NCBI GenBank assembly: GCA_903937405.1
Contig: CAIZZE010000005.1
Span: 1 to 47,526 of the forward strand
DNA from: an uncultured Alphaproteobacteria bacterium
Lineage (GTDB): Bacteria; Pseudomonadota; Alphaproteobacteria; Rickettsiales; UBA1997
Direction: 5' to 3'
Length of the DNA stretch: 47,526 nucleotides
Part shown: positions 33,936-42,201 of the stretch, in pieces
Layout of the letters: the number at the start of each line of letters is the position of its first letter
How positions within the stretch are numbered: position 1 is the first letter of the stretch
Notes under the pieces: model-generated
Database searches by the model: none
What the model was told of the DNA's origin: nothing
What the model saw: only the letters and a program-made list of their open reading frames with translations
Position numbers and translations under genes: made by a program

Positions 33936-34675
33936 TTGCGGGGATCGAATTTTTGTTTTTGTAGTTTAGCCAAGCGCTGATTGATGAAAACGCGCATGAA
34001 ATTCATTTCTTGTGCGCTGATCTGGCGTTCGCCGCTTTCACTTTCTTTAATTAATTTTTCGATAACAGTAAAAGCCATGCAACCATCACCCATTTCTTCA
34101 TAAAGAAAAGCTGGCATTTGTTTGGTCCAGAAAGGCGCGCTTGGAGAATTATTAGAACTTAATTTTTCTGCCATTTCCAAAGCACGATTCATATCGCCTA
34201 AATTATTTTTAGCAATGTAAGTGCCTTGAAAAAGCCACCACCATTTATTGTCAATGTCGCGCGAGGAATGTTGATCAAGATAATCAACGATATAGCGCGT
34301 GTCAGGTTTATTTTGGGTTTGGGCATAATAATAAGCAGCTAAAGCGGGAATGAAATTAGATTTTGGATTTAATCCATCAAGCATCGTCATCCATTGGTAT
34401 AGACGGGAATAATCGTAATTTTTTAAAGCGACAAATCCAGCAAAAACGTCGCCAGAATTTTGCAGGCGCGTTCCTAAAACGCGGAATAAAAATTCATTAT
34501 CACCAAGTGAAAGCGTTGAAACCAGATATTGGCTTGGAACTGGCGGAATGATTTCAAAACTTGGTTTTATATTTTCAGTTTGTTTCCAGAAAAAAATCTG
34601 AGCTACAAAAGTGACGATGAAAAGCCAGAAGAAGATTTTATGTGAATAAATATGATAAAAGAGACGGAAGCTCAT
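33917..34675 (-). CDS. Membrane-anchored protein with TPR-like repeats, function unknown
   Basis: A 252-residue protein not recognised as a named family. One hydrophobic anchor lies at about 14-31 (IFFWLFIVTFVAQIFFW), followed by PPVPSQYLVSTLSLGDNEFL and helical pairs that look like tetratricopeptide repeats (QWMTMLDGLNPKSNFIPALAAYYYAQ; LGDMNRALEMAEKL). The soluble part would face the periplasm. It overlaps nadC by 19 bases and follows the ABC-2-like permease gene by 1 base, so these form a tight minus-strand run with the secretin gene. Confidence 0.7.
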   Translation of the reverse strand: MSFRLFYHIYSHKIFFWLFIVTFVAQIFFWKQTENIKPSFEIIPPVPSQYLVSTLSLGDNEFLFRVLGTRLQNSGDVFAGFVALKNYDYSRLYQWMTMLDGLNPKSNFIPALAAYYYAQTQNKPDTRYIVDYLDQHSSRDIDNKWWWLFQGTYIAKNNLGDMNRALEMAEKLSSNNSPSAPFWTKQMPAFLYEEMGDGCMAFTVIEKLIKESESGERQISAQEMNFMRVFINQRLAKLQKQKFDPRKCKKNL

Positions 34676-34676
34676 T

Positions 34677-35438
34677 TTAGAATTGCTTCTTTTTAAAATC
34701 GTGAAAGGCCATAAAAATCATAAGAGGAATGTAAATTATTGATTGCAGTAAAATTATTTTCAAATTGCTTGAATCATTGATTCCGTAGGTTAGCCAACTG
34801 CTTTGTCCAAAAAGATCGAGGCGCGGAAAAAGAGCGGAGAGAAATTTTAGAGAAGTATCAAGAAAATGGTTTTTAGCTTGAGTTAAATCTTGTGGTAAAT
34901 TGATTGCCAAAACAAAAACTCCCATCAGGCGTGAAATAATGTAAAAGCCAAAACTTGCCATGATTGCAGAAAAGGAATTTTTGAGAATTAGTGAAGATAA
35001 AAGTGAGAAAGAAATCACGATCATAAGTTCAGAAAGCAAGCTGCCCGACCAGACAAGAAGCCCTATTTTATTAGCATTAGTAATAAAAAAAATTGCGGTT
35101 ACTAATGGAATAAAAATCAAAAAAGCGGCGATAAAAAAGCCGAATAAATAACCTAAAATAAATTGTTCGCGTGAAATCGCTTTGGAAATAATGAATTCAA
35201 CTTCTTTATTTTCAAAAGCGCGATTGATGTTGAGGCAAACGAATAAAATCATGCCAATTGCTAAAATAGCGCGCGAAGAGCCCGCGATATAAGCCGAAGT
35301 CATTTGTTGTTGTTCTGTTAAAGCAGTTGAGCCTAAGAAAATCGAAAGGGAAAAAGAGGCAATTAATGTGATAAAAAGACCGGCATAGAGTCTATCTCTA
35401 ATGCCGGTCAGGAGAATATATTTTAGAATCGACTTCAT
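34677..35438 (-). CDS. ABC-2-like multi-pass membrane protein
   Basis: Started at MKSILKYILLTGIRDR (35438), it has 253 residues. A start at 35498 would overlap the secretin gene and add no hydrophobic or family-like feature. Six hydrophobic segments are seen (about 20-42, 58-72, 93-118, 125-146, 155-180 and 228-243). The N-terminal IRDRLYAGLF and the pattern of segments resemble ABC-2 permeases. No ATPase gene is adjacent; the ATPase at 3928 is far away. It lies between the secretin and TPR-like genes. Substrate unknown. Confidence 0.65.
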   Translation of the reverse strand: MKSILKYILLTGIRDRLYAGLFITLIASFSLSIFLGSTALTEQQQMTSAYIAGSSRAILAIGMILFVCLNINRAFENKEVEFIISKAISREQFILGYLFGFFIAAFLIFIPLVTAIFFITNANKIGLLVWSGSLLSELMIVISFSLLSSLILKNSFSAIMASFGFYIISRLMGVFVLAINLPQDLTQAKNHFLDTSLKFLSALFPRLDLFGQSSWLTYGINDSSNLKIILLQSIIYIPLMIFMAFHDFKKKQF

Positions 35439-35439
35439 A

Positions 35440-37026
35440 TTAATTAGTGAAATATGGACGTCTGTTAGTATCGAATTTTTCTTGCATATCGCGATCAATT
35501 TTATTCACAGTGGCGCCGCTGCTTAAAATTGTGGCTTTGACGAAGATTACGGTTTCAACGATTGAAGTATCTTTAGAAATGGATTTGAAAAGCCATCCCA
35601 AGACTGGAATGCGTTGCAAGAAAGGAACGCCGCTGTCGGTGTTGGTGGTGGTGTCTTTCATCAAGCCGCCAATTACAAGAATGCCGCCGCTTTTAATTTT
35701 GGCGATAGTGTCGATGCTGCGAGTTTGAATAACCGGAACTTCGTTAGAGATTCCTGAAGGACTCGCCGGATCTACTACAGTGCTGCTTTTGATCGATAAT
35801 TGTGGTTTGATACTCATGATGATTTCGCCAGTTTTTAAGTTAATTGAAGGCGTAATATCGAGTTGCACACCGACATTTTCTTCCTGTTTAGTGGAGGTGA
35901 TAGTTTGAGTGTTGGCGGTTGAAGTACCAGTTGTTGTAACGTTCTGATTATTATCGATTTTAAAATAAACTAATTTGTCACCGAAATTTAGCGAAGCTTT
36001 TTGGTTGTTGATAGCATGAATACGAGGGCTGGAAATGGTTCTGGTGGTTCCGAAGGTTTCAAGTGCGCTTACTGTGGCACTGATGTCGGCGCCAAATAAT
36101 TCAAGCGCAGTATAAGTGATGCCACTCGTAACGCTGACGCTGTTGCTAGCTTTTATATTATTTTGTTTACCTACGCTTGACCAGTTGATGCCAGCTTTAA
36201 AAGTTTCAGATAAAGAAACTTCTACAACTTTTGCTTCAATCAAAACTTGTGCCGAAGCTGATCTTTCAACATCTGCTAAATATTTTGCGATTGTTGTATG
36301 TTCTTTATCGGTAGCAAAAATCGAAAGGATTCCCGCTGATTTGTTAGAAGAAATTGCTGAAGCGGCGCCAGTTGAATCTTCGCTGGCTGCTGATGAAGAG
36401 GCGGAAAGAATGGCGTTAACGTTGGTTTCAACGTCACTCCAAAGTTGACCATCGATCAGATAATCAACGAAATAATTTTTCATGTAGGGGGTGTCGCGCT
36501 CAAAATGCAAAACTCCATTTTGATAGCTATAGCGCAAATTGCCGAGAGATGCGATGCGATCTACAACTTCTTTGAAAGGGCGGTTTTTAGCATTTAAAAT
36601 AATGCCGCCGTTAATGCCGGGATCAAGATCAATATCAATTTGAGCGACTCGTCCAAGTTCAATCAAAACGTCTTTTAGAGGAACTTGATCTGTAACTGAA
36701 AAAGAAATGGTTTTATTGCTGCCAATTGAAGGTGCTTTAGGAGCCGCGATTAATTTTGAAATATTAGGAATTGGCGCTTCAACTGCCTGATTTGTTTTGA
36801 TTTTCTCAGGATTTTTCATGATACTATTTTTGATGTCAGACCTAGATAGGCCGTTTTGAGTATCATATGGATCAAGCTTCCCGTAATAACAAGAAGGTTG
36901 CGCAAATAAAAGCGATAAAATGAAAAGCTTTTTAAGAAGATTGCTTGATTTGGACACTGAAGAATTCTCGTTAAATTGAGTATGTAAAACTTTGGTAAAG
37001 TGGAATTTTATAAAAAATAAAAACAA
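35440..37026 (-). CDS. Secretin (type IV pilus/type II secretion, MshL-like)
   Basis: A 528-residue secretin. After a signal region (about 30-46, LLKKLFILSLLFAQPSC; the lipobox is weak), an N-domain (ISFSVTDQVPLKDVLIELGR) and a ring-building part are followed by the C-terminal secretin core: SSPRIHAINNQKASLNFGDK, VGVQLDITPSI and GGILVIGGLMKD with VPFLQRIPVLGWLFKS. These form an outer-membrane ring pore. The start is uncertain and may be later than shown. No other pilus or secretion gene is in the window, so the machine it serves is unknown. It heads the secretin-permease-TPR-nadC run. Confidence 0.87.
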   Translation of the reverse strand: MFLFFIKFHFTKVLHTQFNENSSVSKSSNLLKKLFILSLLFAQPSCYYGKLDPYDTQNGLSRSDIKNSIMKNPEKIKTNQAVEAPIPNISKLIAAPKAPSIGSNKTISFSVTDQVPLKDVLIELGRVAQIDIDLDPGINGGIILNAKNRPFKEVVDRIASLGNLRYSYQNGVLHFERDTPYMKNYFVDYLIDGQLWSDVETNVNAILSASSSAASEDSTGAASAISSNKSAGILSIFATDKEHTTIAKYLADVERSASAQVLIEAKVVEVSLSETFKAGINWSSVGKQNNIKASNSVSVTSGITYTALELFGADISATVSALETFGTTRTISSPRIHAINNQKASLNFGDKLVYFKIDNNQNVTTTGTSTANTQTITSTKQEENVGVQLDITPSINLKTGEIIMSIKPQLSIKSSTVVDPASPSGISNEVPVIQTRSIDTIAKIKSGGILVIGGLMKDTTTNTDSGVPFLQRIPVLGWLFKSISKDTSIVETVIFVKATILSSGATVNKIDRDMQEKFDTNRRPYFTN

Positions 37027-37197
37027 CTTTTATTTGCGAAGTTTTTTTTAATCAATCTTTACTCCTTAAAATTTTTATCTTGGTTTTTTTTGATTCAAAA
37101 ATGAATTTTAAAATTCATTTGCTGCTTTCTTGATTTTAGTAAAAGCAAATTTACCATTGGCGCACAATATCTTCCTACCAAAAAAATTTCCAAAAAA

Positions 37198-38478
37198 ATG
37201 CTTAAAGAACAGGATAAAATTTTTACCAATCTTTACGGTTTTCAATTGCCAAATTTAGAAGCTGCTAAAAAAAGAGGCGACTGGCAGGAAACCAAAAAAT
37301 TTCTGGATCAAGGTTCGGAATGGTTGATTCAGCAAGTTAAAGATTCTGGATTGCGCGGTCGCGGTGGCGCTGGTTTTCCAACTGGTACTAAATGGTCTTT
37401 CGTTCCTAAAAAATCTGACCCAAAAGAAGGCAAGCCGCATTATTTGGTAATCAACGCCGATGAATCCGAACCCGGCACTTGCAAAGATCGCGATATTTTG
37501 CGCAATGATCCTCATAAATTAATCGAAGGTTGTTTGATCGCCGCGCGCGCAATCAACGCCAACACTTGCTACATCTACATTCGCGGCGAATATTATAATG
37601 AAGCAGTTGCGATGCAGCGTGCAATTGATGAAGCTTATGATGCAAAATTAATCGGTAAAAATGCCTGTAATTCTGGTTGGGATTTGGACATTTATGTTCA
37701 TCGCGGCGCTGGAGCTTATATTTGCGGCGAAGAAACCGCGCTTCTTGAAAGTTTAGAAGGAAATAAAGGTCAACCTCGTTTAAAGCCGCCATTTCCGGCT
37801 CTCGTCGGGCTTTATGGCTGTCCGACAGTTATTAATAACGTTGAGTCAATTGCAGTTGTTCCAGAAATTTTACGTCGCGGAGCGTCTTGGTTCGCAGGTT
37901 TAGGGCGCGAAAGAAATACCGGAACTAAAGTTTTCTGTATTTCTGGTCACGTAAACAAACCATGCAATGTTGAAGAAGAAATGGGAATTCCACTTCGCGA
38001 ATTAATCGAAAAACATGCCGGCGGCGTGCGCGGCGGTTGGGACAATCTTTTGGCAGTAATTCCTGGTGGATCGTCAGTTCCGATGATTAAAAAAGATGTT
38101 TGCGACACCGTTTTAATGGATTTTGATTCTCTAAAAGCAGTTGGAACTGGCCTTGGAACTGCGGGCGTAATTGTGATGGATAAATCAACCGACGTAATCG
38201 CCGCAATTGCGCGTCTTTCTCATTTTTATAAACATGAATCTTGCGGACAATGCACGCCATGCCGCGAAGGAACTGGCTGGCTAATGCGGATCATGGATCG
38301 CATGGTTGCAGGAAAAGCAGAAGTAAAAGAAATCGATCAACTTTATAATTTAACCAAGCAAATCGAAGGTCACACAATTTGTGCTTTGGGTGACGCTGCA
38401 GCTTGGCCGGTGCAAGGTTTAATCAAAAATTTCCGCGGTGAAATGGAAAAAAGAATCGTGGAAAACAGTGCCAAATAG
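37198..38478 (+). CDS. nuoF: NADH-quinone oxidoreductase subunit F
   Basis: NuoF is the NADH-oxidising subunit of complex [14 protein letters not shown] and [19 protein letters not shown] are the FMN/NADH-binding signatures (partly quoted), and [10 protein letters not shown] with a later Cys binds the [4Fe-4S] cluster. Length of 426 residues is normal. nuoE and nuoG are not beside it. The following ispDF gene overlaps its end by about 11 bases. The divergent secretin start is 171 bases away; both promoters must lie in that gap. Confidence 0.97.
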   Translation: MLKEQDKIFTNLYGFQLPNLEAAKKRGDWQETKKFLDQGSEWLIQQVKDSGLRGRGGAGFPTGTKWSFVPKKSDPKEGKPHYLVINADESEPGTCKDRDILRNDPHKLIEGCLIAARAINANTCYIYIRGEYYNEAVAMQRAIDEAYDAKLIGKNACNSGWDLDIYVHRGAGAYICGEETALLESLEGNKGQPRLKPPFPALVGLYGCPTVINNVESIAVVPEILRRGASWFAGLGRERNTGTKVFCISGHVNKPCNVEEEMGIPLRELIEKHAGGVRGGWDNLLAVIPGGSSVPMIKKDVCDTVLMDFDSLKAVGTGLGTAGVIVMDKSTDVIAAIARLSHFYKHESCGQCTPCREGTGWLMRIMDRMVAGKAEVKEIDQLYNLTKQIEGHTICALGDAAAWPVQGLIKNFRGEMEKRIVENSAK

Positions 38479-39673
38479 CATTCCAAAAACCGTCGCATTA
38501 ATCACCGCTTGTGGGCGCGGAAACCGCTTCAATCGTGGCGAAGGAATCCCAAAGCAATATTTGCCTTTGGCGGGAGCGCCACTTTTACGTCACTCGATTT
38601 TAGCATTTTTAAATCATCCAAAAATTGATGATGTAATCTGCGTGATTCATCCAGATGATGTTGCTCTTTACGAAGAAGCAACCGCGGGACTTGATTTGTT
38701 AAATCCAGTTTTTGGTGGCGAAAGCAGGCAAGCTTCAATTCGTTTTGGATTGGAAGCTTTAAGCGAATATAAACCGAGCAAGGTTTTAATTCATGATGGC
38801 GTGCGCCCTTTTGTTTCTAAGCGCGTGATTAATGGCATTTTGGAAAAGCTTGAAACTCATCCAGCGGTAATTCCGGCAATTGCAGTTGAAGATACGCTCA
38901 AAAAATATTCCGACGGAAAAATTGAATGGACGTTGGAGCGCGAAAATTTATGGCGCGCCCAAACTCCGCAAGGATTTATTTACGAAGATATTTTAAATTC
39001 CCACGTCGCTTTCAAAGATTTAAATTTTACCGACGATTCGGCGCTAAATGAATATGCCGGAATTCCAGTGGCGATTGTTCCGGGTTCGCAAAATAATTTT
39101 AAAATTACTACTGCCGAAGATTATGAGCGCGCTATCCGCATGGCTTCAATGCTGATTCAAAATGTTAAAGAAGAAACGCGTTGTGGCAGCGGATTTGATG
39201 TTCATGGCTTTCGCGAAAGACAAAAAGATGAAAATAATTTTATCCGGATTTGCGGTGTTGATGTTGAATTTGATAAAAAAATCGAAGCACATTCCGACGG
39301 TGATGTCGGCATTCACGCCTTAATTGATGCTCTTTTAGGCTCGATTGGCGAGGGCGACATTGGCGAACATTTTCCGCCATCAGATTCAAAATGGAAAAAT
39401 ATTGATTCGCGTGAAATGCTAAAAACTGTGAAACATTTATTGATTAAAAAAGGCGCTTCAATTGTGAATTTAGACATCACGATAATTTGTGAAAAACCGA
39501 AAGTTTCCAAATATAAAATCCAGATGAAAGAAGAGTTGGCAAAAGTTTTAAATATTTCTCCAAGCCGCGTCAGCGTTAAAGCCACAACAACAGAAAAATT
39601 AGGATTCTTGGGCCGCCAAGAAGGAATTGCCGCTCAAGCGGTCGCTTCAGTTTGGATGGCGGTTACTGAATAA
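38468..39673 (+). CDS. ispDF: Bifunctional IspD/IspF enzyme of the MEP isoprenoid pathway
   Basis: A fusion typical of alphaproteobacteria. Residues about 1-225 are IspD (CDP-methylerythritol synthase), with [10 protein letters not shown] and the PKQYLPL motif. The part from about 236 is IspF (MECDP synthase), with [24 protein letters not shown] (metal-binding Asp/His) and KATTTEKLG. The start is set at a GTG (38468, [11 protein letters not shown]), which has GGA upstream and overlaps the end of nuoF by 11 bases; a GTG at 38438 is the alternative. Length is 401 residues. Confidence 0.93.
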   Translation: MPNSIPKTVALITACGRGNRFNRGEGIPKQYLPLAGAPLLRHSILAFLNHPKIDDVICVIHPDDVALYEEATAGLDLLNPVFGGESRQASIRFGLEALSEYKPSKVLIHDGVRPFVSKRVINGILEKLETHPAVIPAIAVEDTLKKYSDGKIEWTLERENLWRAQTPQGFIYEDILNSHVAFKDLNFTDDSALNEYAGIPVAIVPGSQNNFKITTAEDYERAIRMASMLIQNVKEETRCGSGFDVHGFRERQKDENNFIRICGVDVEFDKKIEAHSDGDVGIHALIDALLGSIGEGDIGEHFPPSDSKWKNIDSREMLKTVKHLLIKKGASIVNLDITIICEKPKVSKYKIQMKEELAKVLNISPSRVSVKATTTEKLGFLGRQEGIAAQAVASVWMAVTE

Positions 39674-39678
39674 TGACT

Positions 39679-40656
39679 TTAACGACCTATTAAATGATTG
39701 ACCTCAATAGTAATTTTGCCATGGGCAATAAAACTATTCATTAGTTTCATTATGCGTTTTACAACATGTCTTTCTGTCAATGGCGTTCCATATTCAACTT
39801 TGCAGTAATTTAAAAACTTGGTGCAGAAATCTTGATAAACTTTTAGCAGTTCAAAAATATGCAGATTGGGAAAACGATATTCTTTATTTTCGCGATCATC
39901 TTCGCGTTTCAAAAATCCGATCACAAAAGCGAAAGATAAGAATTGTACAAATTTTGGATCTTGAATCACGCCCAAGTCGGAGCCATAATCTAAGCCTTTT
40001 TGCAGCATTTTGGTAAATTCATTGCGACCATTTTCAAATCTTTCCATATCTTCGATCAGCGGTGTTGGATCAAAATTATCTTCAGCAAAAATATAATTAA
40101 AAATTGCGACAACTTGTTCAATGGTAATATTTTTTTTCAATCCACCAAAAAGCTCAGATGCGCCGTTCAGCATTGGAGAATAATCCTGAGAAAGTTGAAG
40201 AATTAGTTCGTCGCTAATTTGTTTTAAGTCGGGCAATTCTTTTTGCGGCATTTCGTAACCAGTTCCTCGAAGTGCTGCCTGTTTGCCACGAGCATGGTTT
40301 ACGCGATTTAAAATCACTACGATAAAAGTTGGAAGCAAAAGCGCGGCACCAAGGTTGGCGCACATGAAAGTGGTGTAAGATAAAATTGCTGAATCGGCGG
40401 TGAGATTATTTAAAGTATACATATTGCTGACAAAGGCAGAAATCATCAATATGGCACCAGCAATCGTAAATCTTGTGCGCACCATTGGATTTAGCAGTTC
40501 GACCACATTTATACTTTGCCCGCTAAATGGATTCCATAAACGCAATTGCCCTCTATCATAAGCTTTTAAATAGCTTTGAATTTCACTTAGAGTTTTGCTA
40601 TTGCGAGGTGGATATTTGTAGTCTGTAAGTTTAAAATCTTTAATTTCTTCTGTCAT
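39679..40656 (-). CDS. Two-helix membrane protein, function unknown
   Basis: A 325-residue protein that I do not recognise. A polar N-terminus (1-60, with YDRGQLRLWNPFSG) precedes two hydrophobic segments (about 62-82, FTIAGAILMISAFVSNMY, and 88-116, ending LLLPTFIVVILNRV). The remaining 205 residues are soluble and helical. Because of a short outer loop, both ends probably lie in the cytosol. It is convergent with ispDF, 5 bases apart, and 13 bases downstream of the DUF374 gene on the same strand. It may be lineage-specific. Confidence 0.75.
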   Translation of the reverse strand: MTEEIKDFKLTDYKYPPRNSKTLSEIQSYLKAYDRGQLRLWNPFSGQSINVVELLNPMVRTRFTIAGAILMISAFVSNMYTLNNLTADSAILSYTTFMCANLGAALLLPTFIVVILNRVNHARGKQAALRGTGYEMPQKELPDLKQISDELILQLSQDYSPMLNGASELFGGLKKNITIEQVVAIFNYIFAEDNFDPTPLIEDMERFENGRNEFTKMLQKGLDYGSDLGVIQDPKFVQFLSFAFVIGFLKREDDRENKEYRFPNLHIFELLKVYQDFCTKFLNYCKVEYGTPLTERHVVKRIMKLMNSFIAHGKITIEVNHLIGR

Positions 40657-40669
40657 AATTTGCAGAATT

Positions 40670-41461
40670 TTAGTTGCCTGAATTAGCTAGGATTTGGGAT
40701 TTTTCCTGAATCAAATTTGCCCGTTCTTCAACTGCGATTTTAAGTTTTGCTATTTCTTCTTCTGAAGCATCTTTCGCAACGTAAATCGGGTTTTCATCAA
40801 AGTAAAAACAAATTGTCGAAAAAGGCAGCGGTATAAAAAATTTGTCCCAGGTATTAAGCCTTTTAAACCGTGAGGTTGAGTAAGAAGTTGCGATAATTCC
40901 GGCTTGAGAAATGCGGGCAATGTTTATTACTTCGCCATTGATTTTCTGGTTTGGTCCACGCGGACCATCCGGCGTGATGCCTAGAGAATAGCCATGTTTC
41001 AAGCCATTAAAAATTTTTTTGAAGTTGCTGATGTCAATTCCGCGTGACGATTTGCGATTGTCTTTTGATGAACCTAAAATTGAAATCAGCCCGAATCTTT
41101 CCATAATCCGACCCACGAATTTACCATCGCCGTGGCGCGAAGCTAAAGTCATGAAATTATAATAAGGATAAAGTTTTTTCGGTTTTTTGGTGATGTATGG
41201 AATCATCATCAAGCGATTATGCCAAAAGAAAATAATCAGCGGTTTTTTATTTTTTGCCGCCTCAATTATCACTTCTTGGTTTTTGAAAATTTTTTTACTC
41301 GTATGATAAACCAGCATCATATAGCCAACAAAAATCAGGCAAATTAATTCCTGAAACAGCCAGCTATATGTGATTTTGCGTAATAATTGCTTGAACTTGG
41401 TTTTAACATCATACCACTCAACGTCGGTTTGATAACCAAAAATTTTCCATTTTTTTGTCAT
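40670..41461 (-). CDS. DUF374 lysophospholipid acyltransferase-like protein
   Basis: Started at [11 protein letters not shown] (41461), it has 263 residues. That ATG shares one base with the stop codon of the transaldolase gene (TAATG). IIFFWHNRLMMIP and LASRHGDGKFVGRIMERFG resemble the acyltransferase H-box region, and GITPDGPRGPNQKI is the DUF374 signature. One hydrophobic segment lies near 38-55. Members of this family often act in lipid A or phospholipid acylation; the exact acceptor is unknown. Confidence 0.87.
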   Translation of the reverse strand: MTKKWKIFGYQTDVEWYDVKTKFKQLLRKITYSWLFQELICLIFVGYMMLVYHTSKKIFKNQEVIIEAAKNKKPLIIFFWHNRLMMIPYITKKPKKLYPYYNFMTLASRHGDGKFVGRIMERFGLISILGSSKDNRKSSRGIDISNFKKIFNGLKHGYSLGITPDGPRGPNQKINGEVINIARISQAGIIATSYSTSRFKRLNTWDKFFIPLPFSTICFYFDENPIYVAKDASEEEIAKLKIAVEERANLIQEKSQILANSGN

Positions 41462-42114
41462 TAAATTTTCTGTCCGGTTGAAGCCCAATCTTTAACAAAA
41501 GTTTCAAGGCCTTTGTCAGTTAATGGATGAGAAATTAATTGTTTCAAAACTTTTGCTGGAATTGTTGCAACGTCAGCGCCCATTTTGGCTGAATCGGTGA
41601 TGTGAATTGGGTGGCGAATTGAAGCAACTAAAATTTGAGTGTGAATGTTTGGATAATTTGCGTAAATACAGCAAATTTCTTCGATTAATTCTAATCCATC
41701 TTGTCCGACATCATCCAATCTGCCAACAAAAGGTGACACAAAAGTTGCGCCAGCTTTTGCAGCAAGCAAAGCTTGAGCTGCTGAAAAACAAAGGGTTACG
41801 TTAGTTTGAACGCCTTTGTCAGAAAAATATTTACAAGCTTTTAATCCATCCAAAGTCATGGGTAATTTGATGCAAACATTTTTAGCAATTTTGCTTAAAA
41901 TTTCACCTTCACGAACCATATTTTCATAATCAGTTGCCGCAACTTCAGCGCTCACAGGACCGGAAACAATTTTGCAGATTTCAGCAATAACTTCTTTAAA
42001 ATCTCTGCCTGATTTTGCGATCAAACTTGGGTTGGTTGTAACGCCGTCAAGCAAGCCATAAGCCACGATTTCTTTAATTTCAGCAATTTCAGCAGAGTCG
42101 ATAAAAAATTTCAT
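41461..42114 (-). CDS. Transaldolase / fructose-6-phosphate aldolase family
   Basis: A 217-residue short-type transaldolase (TalC/Fsa group). [14 protein letters not shown] is the N-terminal signature and Lys83 in CIKLPMT forms the Schiff base. It moves dihydroxyacetone units in the non-oxidative pentose phosphate route, or cleaves fructose-6-phosphate. The 3' base is shared with the DUF374 gene, so the two genes are coupled. Transketolase is not nearby. Confidence 0.93.
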   Translation of the reverse strand: MKFFIDSAEIAEIKEIVAYGLLDGVTTNPSLIAKSGRDFKEVIAEICKIVSGPVSAEVAATDYENMVREGEILSKIAKNVCIKLPMTLDGLKACKYFSDKGVQTNVTLCFSAAQALLAAKAGATFVSPFVGRLDDVGQDGLELIEEICCIYANYPNIHTQILVASIRHPIHITDSAKMGADVATIPAKVLKQLISHPLTDKGLETFVKDWASTGQKI

Positions 42115-42201
42115 AAGTTATTTTATTTGAATTTTGGAAGTGAAAATGGTTTGGTAGCTGTCTTTAAAATTAACCTCTCAGAATCTCTTAATCAACAAAT
42201 C

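Noticed and set aside
42127-42201. Longer start of priA with 25 extra residues
   Set aside because: MSKIFAQVLLPLAL at 42202 is the normal PriA beginning; the extra part has no likeness to the family.
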